A stretch of DNA of 64,000 bases, from assembly GCF_025336545.1 (NCBI RefSeq), contig NZ_JAODBU010000008.1:184101-248100 (forward strand), read 5' to 3'. The stretch is from Eubacterium_U album (GTDB lineage Bacteria > Bacillota > Clostridia > Lachnospirales > Lachnospiraceae). Below the pieces are notes generated by a model. That model saw nothing but the letters and a program-made list of their open reading frames with translations, was not told the origin of the DNA and searched no databases. Shown here piece after piece: positions 42,804 to 51,174 of the stretch. Every line of letters starts with the position of its first letter. Position 1 is the stretch's first letter. The position numbers were made by a program, and so were the translations under genes.

Positions 42804-44753
42804 TTATGCAAGTGCTTTATTTCCTGTGTAAAGTTGATAATATTTACCCTTTTGTTCAATTAGTTCATCATGAGTTCCTCTTTCAATAATTCGTCCCTGT
42901 TCAAGAACCATTATACAATCAGAATTTTTAACAGTCGACAATCTATGAGCAATAACAAATGTTGTTCGACCTTTCATTAATTTATCCATACCTTCCTGCA
43001 CTAATTTTTCAGTTCGTGTATCAATTGAACTTGTAGCTTCGTCCAAAATTAATACCGGTGGGTCTGCAATTGCTGCTCTTGCAATTGCCAATAACTGTCG
43101 CTGCCCCTGTGATAAATTTGCTCCATCTCCAGTTAACATTGTGTCATATCCATTAGGAAGACTCATAATAAAATTATGTGCATTTGCAAGTTTTGCAGCA
43201 GACTCAATTTCTTCTTTTGTTGCGTCTAATTTACCAAAAGATATATTTTCAGCTACAGTACCTGTAAATAAATGTGTATCCTGTAATACAATTCCTAAAG
43301 AATGTCTTAAATCATCTTTTTTGATTTTATTTATATTTATGCCATCATATCTGATTTTTCCATCCTGAATATCATAAAATCTATTAATAAGATTTGTAAT
43401 AGTTGTTTTACCGGCACCAGTTGAACCTACAAAAGCAATCTTTTGACCCGGTGTTGCAAACAAATCGACATTATGAAGAACAATTTTGTCATCGTTGTAT
43501 CCAAAGTCAACATCGTCAAATACAACATCTCCTGTTAACTGTTTGTATTCTAATGTTCCGTCTGCCTTGTGAATATGTTTCCATGCCCAGATTCCTGTCT
43601 TTTCTTTTGCTTCAACAAGTTTATCGCCTTCGAATTTTGCATTTACTAATGTTACATAACCATTATCTGTTTCAGGTGTTTCATCTAGCAACTTAAATAT
43701 TCTGTCAGCACCAGCTAATGCCATAACAATTGCATTTACCTGCTGACTGATCTGATTTATAGGCATTGAAAAATTCTTATTAAATGTAAGGAAACTTACT
43801 AATCCACCCAATGTTAATGCATTTCCTAAAAATGTAACTTTATTTATTGCTAAAAATCCACCTACAATCGCTGTCAATGCATAACTTACATTTCCAAGCT
43901 GAGCATTTATAGGCCCTAATATATTTGCAAATTTATTTGCATTATTAGCACTATTATATAGCTGATTATTTATTTCAACAAAATCGTTAATATTTATCTC
44001 TTCATGGTTGAATACTTTAACTACTTTCTGCCCTTCCATCATTTCTTCGATAAATCCATTAACTTTACCTATATCTTTTTGCTGCTTAATAAAATATTTA
44101 CCACTAAGTCCTGCTGATTTTTTTGTTGCATATAACATAATCGCAATCATAATTAAAGTTACAATTGTTAAAGGTATACTTAATGCAACCATGCTGGCAA
44201 ATACCGTAACAATTGTTATACCACTGTTTAAAAACTGTGGCATGCTCTGACTAATCATCTGTCTTAGAGTATCAATATCATTAGTATACATAGACATTAT
44301 ATCGCCATGTGAATGTGTATCAAAATATTTAATTGGAAGTTTTTCCATATGTTCAAACATCTGATTTCTCAAATTTCTCAATGTTCCCTGTGTAACATAA
44401 ACCATTATTCTGTTGTATGCAAACGTAGATAATGCACCTATTCCATAAAATACAGCTACCTTTAACATTGCATACATAAGTGGTGTATAATTAGGGGCTC
44501 CGCCGGCGTTTAAAGTTTTAACCATTGGTATTATATAAATATCTATAAGATTTTTTGTAAACCATGTTCCCTGAACATTTGCTACTACACTAAGTACTAT
44601 ACAAATTGCAACAACTATAAGAGCTGCTCCATAAGATTTGAACAGCATACCAAATAATCGCTTCATAATAATTCCCGGATTATCAACCTTTGGCTTTGGT
44701 CCACGTCCTCTGCTTCCAGGTCCTCCTTTAAATTCTTTTACTTTTTCAGCCAT
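42804..44753 (-). CDS. Heterodimeric ABC exporter subunit with consensus ATPase site
   Basis: 649 residues. A Lys/Gly/Pro-rich cytosolic N-terminus (1-25), six membrane helices (about 35-340), then the NBD: Walker A GSTGAGKTT, Walker B LILDEATSSID with catalytic Glu, H-loop VIAHRLS, and a non-canonical signature LSQGQRQ. It pairs with the next subunit as in BmrCD/LmrCD/TM287-288 exporters: its Walker motifs form the active site, its signature the degenerate one. Its start overlaps the partner's stop by one base. Multidrug export is likely. Confidence 0.9.
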   Translation of the reverse strand: MAEKVKEFKGGPGSRGRGPKPKVDNPGIIMKRLFGMLFKSYGAALIVVAICIVLSVVANVQGTWFTKNLIDIYIIPMVKTLNAGGAPNYTPLMYAMLKVAVFYGIGALSTFAYNRIMVYVTQGTLRNLRNQMFEHMEKLPIKYFDTHSHGDIMSMYTNDIDTLRQMISQSMPQFLNSGITIVTVFASMVALSIPLTIVTLIMIAIMLYATKKSAGLSGKYFIKQQKDIGKVNGFIEEMMEGQKVVKVFNHEEININDFVEINNQLYNSANNANKFANILGPINAQLGNVSYALTAIVGGFLAINKVTFLGNALTLGGLVSFLTFNKNFSMPINQISQQVNAIVMALAGADRIFKLLDETPETDNGYVTLVNAKFEGDKLVEAKEKTGIWAWKHIHKADGTLEYKQLTGDVVFDDVDFGYNDDKIVLHNVDLFATPGQKIAFVGSTGAGKTTITNLINRFYDIQDGKIRYDGININKIKKDDLRHSLGIVLQDTHLFTGTVAENISFGKLDATKEEIESAAKLANAHNFIMSLPNGYDTMLTGDGANLSQGQRQLLAIARAAIADPPVLILDEATSSIDTRTEKLVQEGMDKLMKGRTTFVIAHRLSTVKNSDCIMVLEQGRIIERGTHDELIEQKGKYYQLYTGNKALA

Positions 44754-46522
44754 TACTGTTCACCTCCGTTCTCATCAAAATCTCCGCTTCCTTCAGTCTG
44801 AGATTCATATACATCTTTATAAATTTCATTATTTTTAAGTAATTCTTCATGAGTTCCAAATCCATTAATTTCACCGTTTTCCATAACGATTATTTTATCT
44901 GCACTTTCAATACTTGAAATACGTTGTGCAATAATAAATTTTGTAGTATTTGGTATTTCCTGTGCAAATGCCTTTCTGATTTTTGCATCAGTTGCTGTAT
45001 CAACAGCACTTGTTGAGTCATCTAATATAAGAATTTTAGGTTTCTTTAGCAACGCTCTTGCTATACAAATTCTTTGTTTCTGACCACCTGATACATTTGT
45101 ACCTCCCTGCTCAATATATGTATTGTATTTTTCAGGAAACTTTTCAATAAATTCATCTGCGCAGGCAAGTTTACAAGCTGCTATACACTCTTGTTCAGTT
45201 GCATTTTCATCTCCCCAGCGAAGATTGTCTAAAATAGTTCCGCTAAACAATACATTTTTCTGCAAAACTACAGAAACCTCGTTTCGCAATGTATCTAAAT
45301 CGTATTCTCTTACGTCTTTTCCACCAACTAAAACTTTTCCTTTGTTAACATCATATAAACGACATATAAGGTTAACAAGACTTGTTTTAGCACTACCTGT
45401 TCCACCGATAATACCTATTGTTTCTCCAGATTTAATATCTAAATTAATGTCTTTTAAAACATAGTTCTTACCATTTTCTTTGTATTTAAAATTAACATTG
45501 TCAAATTTTACACTTCCATCTTTTATTTCAAATATAGGATTTTGAGGGTTTGTAATGCTGCTCTTTTCGTCTAATACTTCTACAATACGTTTTGCACTTG
45601 CAGCACTCATTGTTACCATAACAAATACCATCGAAAGCATCATTAAACTCATAAGAATATTCATACAGTATGCAAGCAAACTTGTTAGTTCTCCTGTATC
45701 GAGCGTAGGATTTGCATTCACAATCATGTGTGCACCTACCCAGCTTATTAAAAGAATACATGTATACACTGTTATCTGCATTACAGGTGAATTATAAGAA
45801 ATAATTGTTTCTGCTTTTACAAACATGTTATATACATTATTACTTGCCTTATGAAACTTATCTGTTTCATATTCTTCTCTTACATAAGCTTTAACTACAC
45901 GAATTGCTGATACATTTTCCTGCACGCTTTCGTTTAAATCATCATATTTTCTAAAAACCTGTTTAAAATATTTATTTGCATTTAACATAATAAATACTAA
46001 AATAATTCCTAAAATTATAACTGCAATTAAATATATTGTTGCAATTCTTGGGCTTATGTAAAATGCCATTGCCATAGCACATATCATACTAAATGGTGCT
46101 CTAATACACATTCTAAGAATCATCTGATATGCATTCTGTACATTAGTAACATCCGTTGTCATTCTTGTTACAAGTCCTGATGTACTAAATTTGTCAATAT
46201 TTGCAAATGAAAATGTCTGAATATTTCTAAACATTGCTTCACGCAAATTTTTAGCAAATCCTGTGGATGCCTTAGCACCTGTAATTCCTCCACCCATTCC
46301 TGCAATTAGACCTAATAATGCAAAAACAAACATTATTACACCCATCATTACAATATAATTAGTGTCACCTTTTCCATTATTTCCATTAATTCCATTATTA
46401 ATAATTAAGCCCATAATAAATGGAATTAATGTTTCAAAAATTACTTCTCCAATCATAAATATAGGAGTTAATATTGAAGCCGTTTTATACTCTTTGACTT
46501 CCTGTAATAATCTTTTAATCAT
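44753..46522 (-). CDS. Heterodimeric ABC exporter subunit with degenerate ATPase site
   Basis: 589 residues. Six membrane helices (about 15-320) and an NBD with Walker A GGTGSAKTS, signature VSGGQKQR, but Walker B LILDDSTSAVD (Asp for the catalytic Glu) and Gln in the H-loop (FIIAQRISS). This is the classical degenerate half of heterodimeric exporters. Gene order marR - this gene - partner suggests substrate-inducible efflux. Confidence 0.9.
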   Translation of the reverse strand: MIKRLLQEVKEYKTASILTPIFMIGEVIFETLIPFIMGLIINNGINGNNGKGDTNYIVMMGVIMFVFALLGLIAGMGGGITGAKASTGFAKNLREAMFRNIQTFSFANIDKFSTSGLVTRMTTDVTNVQNAYQMILRMCIRAPFSMICAMAMAFYISPRIATIYLIAVIILGIILVFIMLNANKYFKQVFRKYDDLNESVQENVSAIRVVKAYVREEYETDKFHKASNNVYNMFVKAETIISYNSPVMQITVYTCILLISWVGAHMIVNANPTLDTGELTSLLAYCMNILMSLMMLSMVFVMVTMSAASAKRIVEVLDEKSSITNPQNPIFEIKDGSVKFDNVNFKYKENGKNYVLKDINLDIKSGETIGIIGGTGSAKTSLVNLICRLYDVNKGKVLVGGKDVREYDLDTLRNEVSVVLQKNVLFSGTILDNLRWGDENATEQECIAACKLACADEFIEKFPEKYNTYIEQGGTNVSGGQKQRICIARALLKKPKILILDDSTSAVDTATDAKIRKAFAQEIPNTTKFIIAQRISSIESADKIIVMENGEINGFGTHEELLKNNEIYKDVYESQTEGSGDFDENGGEQ

Positions 46523-46532
46523 AACGTTCTCC

Positions 46533-46952
46533 TTAATCCTTTAAATTATCAATAGCCTTATTTAACAATCTGTAAAAAGTTTCCTTTTCTTCGTCAGTAA
46601 AGGATTTGACCACTCTGCTTTCCATAATTTCTCTTCCCTTTTCCATTTCATAACTTATATCCTCTGCTTTTTTTGTCAAAAATATATTCCTGCATCTTCG
46701 ATTATCTTCATCTACAACAACTCTAACCAATCCTTTTTCCTGCATTCTTTTCAAAAGCCCAATAGTTGTAGAATGCTGAATATCAAGTTCATTCGAAATA
46801 TCTTTTTGAGTTATTTTCATCTTGGGATTATCTTCTATGAAACGTAAAACACGCATTTGAGAAAAAGTCAGTCCGACTCTTTCAAGTTCCTGATTAAAAT
46901 TTTGTTTGAATACTTTATCAAGTTTCTTAATTAATATTCCATAATGTTCCAA
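46533..46952 (-). CDS. MarR-family transcriptional regulator
   Basis: 139 residues, winged helix: FSQMRVLRFIEDNPKMKITQ, KDISNELDIQHSTTIGLLKR (recognition helix), EKGLVRVVVDEDNRRCRNIF (wing). It probably represses its own operon with the downstream exporter. The start is TTG 46952 with GAGGTG five to six bases before it; no suitable ATG is close. Confidence 0.88.
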   Translation of the reverse strand: MEHYGILIKKLDKVFKQNFNQELERVGLTFSQMRVLRFIEDNPKMKITQKDISNELDIQHSTTIGLLKRMQEKGLVRVVVDEDNRRCRNIFLTKKAEDISYEMEKGREIMESRVVKSFTDEEKETFYRLLNKAIDNLKD

Positions 46953-46968
46953 ATTTTCACCTCATACT

Positions 46969-47014
46969 AAAAAATCTTACAACATGTAGCACGCTACATA
47001 TTGTAAGATTTTTT
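46969..47014 (-). terminator. Terminator of the polA-coaE unit
   Basis: A near-perfect 21-bp stem: AAAAAATCTTACAA, one bulged base, ATGTAGC, a loop, then the complement, with T-runs on the exit side. Confidence 0.88.
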
Positions 47015-47037
47015 CATCTTTAAGTCAATAATTTATT

Positions 47038-47619
47038 TTAACAAAATTGTGAAGAAAGTATGAAATCTATCTGTTCATGTGTTTCTTCTTCGCTATTAGA
47101 GTTGTCTATAAACTCATCTGAAACACGATTAAATTCTTCTTCGGACATTTGATTCATAATAACGTTTCTTGTCTTTTCTTCACTATATCCTCTGCTATCC
47201 ATCAATCTCTTAATTCTTTTTTCTAAATCACAATAAACATACCATATTTCATCGCACATTTTATCAATACCACTTCCAATTAAGATAGCTGACTCAACAA
47301 TAACAAGTTGATTTGAACTATTATTGATTCTGTCAGTTATTTCCTTAATTGTTCCCGGATGAGTAATATTGTTTAATGTCTCTAATTTTTTTGCATCATT
47401 AAATACAATTTTCGCGAGTTTTTTTCTGTCTATATTATCATCTTTATCTAGGCTCTCGGGAAATTCTCGTATCACCTTATTGTATACTTCATTTCCCTTT
47501 TCCATGATTTCTTTAGCCACCTTATCAGCTTCGATTATATAAGCATTGTATTTTTCTTTTAAATATGTGAGGACTGTAGACTTTCCACAGCCCACACCAC
47601 CTACTATTCCTATTATCAT
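47038..47619 (-). CDS. coaE: Dephospho-CoA kinase
   Basis: 193 residues. P-loop GIVGGVGCGKST at the N-terminus, EADKVAKEIMEKG, THPGTIKEI and the RGYSEEKTRNVIMNQM lid. It phosphorylates dephospho-CoA, the last step of CoA synthesis. It follows polA, an order seen in many Firmicutes. Confidence 0.96.
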   Translation of the reverse strand: MIIGIVGGVGCGKSTVLTYLKEKYNAYIIEADKVAKEIMEKGNEVYNKVIREFPESLDKDDNIDRKKLAKIVFNDAKKLETLNNITHPGTIKEITDRINNSSNQLVIVESAILIGSGIDKMCDEIWYVYCDLEKRIKRLMDSRGYSEEKTRNVIMNQMSEEEFNRVSDEFIDNSNSEEETHEQIDFILSSQFC

Positions 47620-47695
47620 TTATTTGTTTCCTTATTAGATGTATATTAAATACATTTTTTATTGTTATTTATAATTTTGTATTATGAAGTAATCT

Positions 47696-50332
47696 TTAAT
47701 GAGCTTCATTCCAGTTGTTCCCAACTTCAACCTCAACTTCTAACGCCACACGCAAATCAGCCGCATTCTTCATATTATCAACTAAAATTTGTTTTACCTG
47801 TTCCACTTCATCTTTGTAAGCTTCAACCAACAATTCATCATGAACCTGCAATACTATCTTTGATTTTAAATTTTGTTCTTTTAAAGCTTTGTCCACGTTA
47901 ATCATTGCGATTTTCATAATATCTGCAGCTGTTCCCTGAATCGGTGCATTCATGGCAACTCTTTCCCCAAACGATTTTTGCATAAAATTGCCACTTTTCA
48001 ATTCCGGTATCGGACGTCTTCTTCCAAATAAAGTAACTGAATAGCCTTTTTCTTTTGCACTTTCGACAGCATCATCCAAATATTTTTTTACGCCCGGATA
48101 ACTTACAAAATAGTCCTTGATATATTTATCAGCCTCTTTTCTACTGATTGATAAATCCTGGCTTAATCCAAATGAACTGATTCCATAAACAATTCCAAAA
48201 TTTACTGCTTTAGCATTGCTTCTCTGTTCTTTAGTAACTTCATCTAAAGGTACATTAAATACCAAAGATGCTGTGCTTTGATGTATATCCTTTGCTTCTT
48301 TATAAGCATTTATCAGATTCTCATCATCTGACATATGAGCTAAAATTCTAAGTTCAATCTGAGAATAATCTGCATCCACAAACACACATCCTTCTTTTGG
48401 AACAAATACTTTTCTAACTTCTCTACCAAGTGCAGTTCTAACAGGAATGTTCTGAAGATTTGGATCAGTACTGCTGATTCTTCCTGTCGCAGTAATTGTC
48501 TGATTAAATTTGCCATGAATTCTACCATCTTCTTCTATAAACCCGGCAAGTCCATCTGCATAAGTTGATTTTAATTTTGTAACCTGTCTGTAAGATAATA
48601 TTTTTTCAACAAACGGATAATCCGGCTTTAATTTTTCTAAAACATCCGCAGATGTCGAATAACCTGTTTTTGTCTTTTTGCCACCCGGAAGACCCATTTC
48701 GTTAAATAAAATTTCACCAAGCTGTTTAGGTGAATTTATTTTAAATTCATGTCCGGCCTCTTTATAAATTTCTTCTTCAAGCGTTTTAATACTTTCAGCT
48801 AGCTTATCACCATATTCTTTTAATGAATCAGCCTCAACCTTAATACCTGTTTTTTCCATATCATACAATGCATACGTCAAAGGAACCTCAATCTTTTCAT
48901 ATAAATCTATCATTCCTTCGTTTTCTAATTTTTCTTTTAAAGGTTCAATAGATTTATACAATACATAAGAATTATATGAAGCATATTTAGAAATATTATC
49001 TATGTTTTCTAAAACACTTTTATCCTTTTTATAATTTGCGAAAATTTCATCATATGCAGGCACTTCAAACTCTAAATAGTCTCTTGCTATATCATCATAT
49101 TCGTAAGTAGATTTCAAGGGATTAAGTAAATATGCTGCAATTCCTGCATCAAATAATTTATTTTCAGTCTCCGTTTCTACAAATCTAAGATTACTTTTTA
49201 TATCATTCACACTAACTTCTACAGCATTACTTACAATATAATTTAATTTTTCTTTTAAATATTCACCTGTTATAAACCCACTTACAGGAATATAGTATGT
49301 TTCATCATCACTTATAGTTATAGAAATTCCTCTGATTTCATCATTATTTAAATCGATAAACAATCCAACTTTCTTTAATTTTTGAATTTCTGACAATAGA
49401 TTTTCAACTTCACCAAAATCCTCCATTATCTTAAAGTTTTCTTCAAAAGTATTTTCTGTGCTTATTGAATCAAATTTAGAAATCATGCTTTTAAATTCAA
49501 ATTTCTTTACCATTGCAAGTGCTTCTTTATTAAACATATCTTCTAAAACACAATCAGATATTTTCACTTCAACAGGTACGCTTGTATTTATAGTAGCAAG
49601 TGTTTTGCTCATTTGGGCCATATCAAAATGTTCTTTTAAAGCTTCTCTGTTTCTTTTATTTTTTATATCATCTGCATGTTCAAATGCATTTTCAATAGAA
49701 CCATATTCACTTATAATTGTAGTTGCACCTTTTTCTCCAATCCCCGGAACTCCTGGAATATTATCAGAAGAATCTCCCATAAGTGCCTTCACATCAATAA
49801 ATTCCTTAGGTGTCACGCTGTATTTTTCTAATACCTGTGTAACATTATAATCTTCAATTTCTGTTTTTCCTTTTTTTGTTTTAGGGATTCTGATTTTAAC
49901 ATGTTCTGTTGCTAACTGAAGTAAATCTCTATCTCCTGAAATAACAGACACCTCAAGTCCCTGCTCTTCACCTGCTTTAGATAGTGTTCCAAGTATATCA
50001 TCAGCTTCAAATCCAGCAAGTTCAGTTGTTTTAATATTCAAAGCCTTAAGCATTTCTTTCATCAAAGGTACCTGCTGTTTTAATTCAGGAAGCATTGGCT
50101 TTCTTGTACCCTTGTATTCTTTGTACATTTCATGCCTAAATGTAGGTTGATGTACATCAAATGCAACGCATAAATATTTTGGATTTTCCTCATCAATAAT
50201 TTTAAACAAAATATTTAAAAAACCAAAAATAGCATTTGTATGTGTTCCTTCAGAATTTGTAAAATCAGGGACACCATAAAATGCTCTGTTTAAAATACTA
50301 TGTCCATCTATTAATACTAATTTATCTCTCAC
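47696..50332 (-). CDS. polA: DNA polymerase I
   Basis: 878 residues. N-terminal 5'-3' exonuclease (1-290; GFEADDILGTL, LMGDSSDNIPGVPGIGEKGA), a central 3'-5' exonuclease-like domain (about 305-470) and the polymerase domain with motif A DADYSQIELRILAH, motif B RSNAKAVNFGIVYG and motif C VHDELLVEA. The proofreading acidic residues are largely lost (FIDLNND where E. coli has FDTETD), so it is probably non-proofreading, as in other Bacilli/Clostridia Pol I. The start is GTG 50332 behind GGAGAAATCAA. Confidence 0.96.
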   Translation of the reverse strand: MRDKLVLIDGHSILNRAFYGVPDFTNSEGTHTNAIFGFLNILFKIIDEENPKYLCVAFDVHQPTFRHEMYKEYKGTRKPMLPELKQQVPLMKEMLKALNIKTTELAGFEADDILGTLSKAGEEQGLEVSVISGDRDLLQLATEHVKIRIPKTKKGKTEIEDYNVTQVLEKYSVTPKEFIDVKALMGDSSDNIPGVPGIGEKGATTIISEYGSIENAFEHADDIKNKRNREALKEHFDMAQMSKTLATINTSVPVEVKISDCVLEDMFNKEALAMVKKFEFKSMISKFDSISTENTFEENFKIMEDFGEVENLLSEIQKLKKVGLFIDLNNDEIRGISITISDDETYYIPVSGFITGEYLKEKLNYIVSNAVEVSVNDIKSNLRFVETETENKLFDAGIAAYLLNPLKSTYEYDDIARDYLEFEVPAYDEIFANYKKDKSVLENIDNISKYASYNSYVLYKSIEPLKEKLENEGMIDLYEKIEVPLTYALYDMEKTGIKVEADSLKEYGDKLAESIKTLEEEIYKEAGHEFKINSPKQLGEILFNEMGLPGGKKTKTGYSTSADVLEKLKPDYPFVEKILSYRQVTKLKSTYADGLAGFIEEDGRIHGKFNQTITATGRISSTDPNLQNIPVRTALGREVRKVFVPKEGCVFVDADYSQIELRILAHMSDDENLINAYKEAKDIHQSTASLVFNVPLDEVTKEQRSNAKAVNFGIVYGISSFGLSQDLSISRKEADKYIKDYFVSYPGVKKYLDDAVESAKEKGYSVTLFGRRRPIPELKSGNFMQKSFGERVAMNAPIQGTAADIMKIAMINVDKALKEQNLKSKIVLQVHDELLVEAYKDEVEQVKQILVDNMKNAADLRVALEVEVEVGNNWNEAH

Positions 50333-50359
50333 TTGATTTCTCCATTTCCATCTGTTTAT

Positions 50360-50725
50360 TTATATATATCCAATAAGAACGCCAATTAAAAATCCAATTA
50401 TACATATAACTATAATGCCACATACAACAATTGATATTTTAGTTGCCCACTTTTGTTTTTTTTGTTTTGTAAACCATTCATCATAAAAACTGAATATATC
50501 TTCTAATTCCTGGTCATACCCAACATCCTCTCCACTATTGTCAGGTGCCGGTACATCACCTAAACCTCTATTAATTAAATAATATAATTCTAAATCTTCT
50601 CTACATTTTTTACAGGTTCTTGCATGTTCAATAAATTCTTCAAGTTCATCTGTATATTCAATTTTATCAAAAATAAAATCATGAATTAAATTTTGAAATT
50701 CTCTGCATTCCATACATTTATTCAT
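50360..50725 (-). CDS. Small membrane protein with anti-sigma-type zinc finger
   Basis: 121 residues from ATG 50725. A zinc finger of the ZAS type (CMECREF then HARTCKKC, HxxxCxxC) occupies about 4-45, an acidic linker follows, and one or two membrane segments (about 95-120) close the protein. This is the layout of anti-sigma factors, but no sigma gene adjoins. The frame continues 75 bases upstream toward the tRNA promoter; that part looks non-conserved. The ribosome binding site is poor, so the start is uncertain. Confidence 0.6.
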   Translation of the reverse strand: MNKCMECREFQNLIHDFIFDKIEYTDELEEFIEHARTCKKCREDLELYYLINRGLGDVPAPDNSGEDVGYDQELEDIFSFYDEWFTKQKKQKWATKISIVVCGIIVICIIGFLIGVLIGYI

Positions 50726-50830
50726 AACAAGTAATTTACTTATTATTCTCCTTTTTACACAAAAATTCAACCTCTTTGCAATACCATTATAATACATCAT
50801 TTACTATTACACGTCAAAGCAAAAAAGTAA

Positions 50831-50859
50831 TTGACTTTTTTATATATCAATGTTACAAT
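50831..50859 (+). promoter_or_regulatory. Sigma-A promoter of tRNA-Leu
   Basis: TTGACT (50831-50836), 17-base spacer, TACAAT (50854-50859), 14 bases ahead of the mature 5' end. Confidence 0.8.
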
Positions 50860-50873
50860 CTATTTCGTTGTAT

Positions 50874-50955
50874 GCGGATGTGTCGGAATGGCAGACGAAG
50901 CAGACTCAAAATCTGCCGGGGTTTCCCCGTGCGGGTTCAAGTCCCGCCATCCGCA
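50874..50955 (+). tRNA. tRNA-Leu (anticodon CAA)
   Basis: Acceptor GCGGATG/CATCCGC with discriminator A, anticodon stem GCAGA/TCTGC with loop CTCAAAA (anticodon CAA, reading UUG), a long variable arm CGGGG-TTT-CCCCG typical of class II tRNA, and T-loop GGTTCAAGTCC. CCA is not encoded. Confidence 0.95.
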
Positions 50956-50961
50956 TTATAT

Positions 50962-50995
50962 AAAAGGCACAAGATATATCTTGTGCCTTTTTGTT
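50962..50995 (+). terminator. Terminator of tRNA-Leu
   Basis: AAAAGGCACAAGAT pairs with ATCTTGTGCCTTTT, then T-rich sequence. Confidence 0.88.
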
Positions 50996-51006
50996 ATGCA
51001 CAATGA

Positions 51007-51056
51007 GTCAAATACTATCAGCCTTTTGCTTGCAAAAAAGGCTGATAGTATTTGAC
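51007..51056. repeat. Perfect 21-bp inverted repeat after tRNA-Leu
   Basis: GTCAAATACTATCAGCCTTTT (51007-51027) and its exact complement (51036-51056) flank an 8-base loop. No T-run follows, and a terminator already lies 12 bases upstream. The next 70 bases (51057-51127) hold no gene but include GCAGCGTAGCGGATTCGAAG, a composition unlike the AT-rich surroundings. It could be a mobile-element remnant or an sRNA. Confidence 0.6.
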
Positions 51057-51127
51057 GAATGTATAATCACTGAGAAGCAGCGTAGCGGATTCGAAGTGTT
51101 ATTCATGGCAAAGCAATGTGCATAAAG

Positions 51128-51165
51128 AAAATTGCCAGCTTTATATTTTTTTAAGCTGGCAATTT
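51128..51165 (-). terminator. Terminator of the zinc-ribbon gene
   Basis: AAATTGCCAGCTT pairs with AAGCTGGCAATTT around a T-rich loop, 10 bases past the stop codon. Confidence 0.8.
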
Positions 51166-51174
51166 ATATTTACA

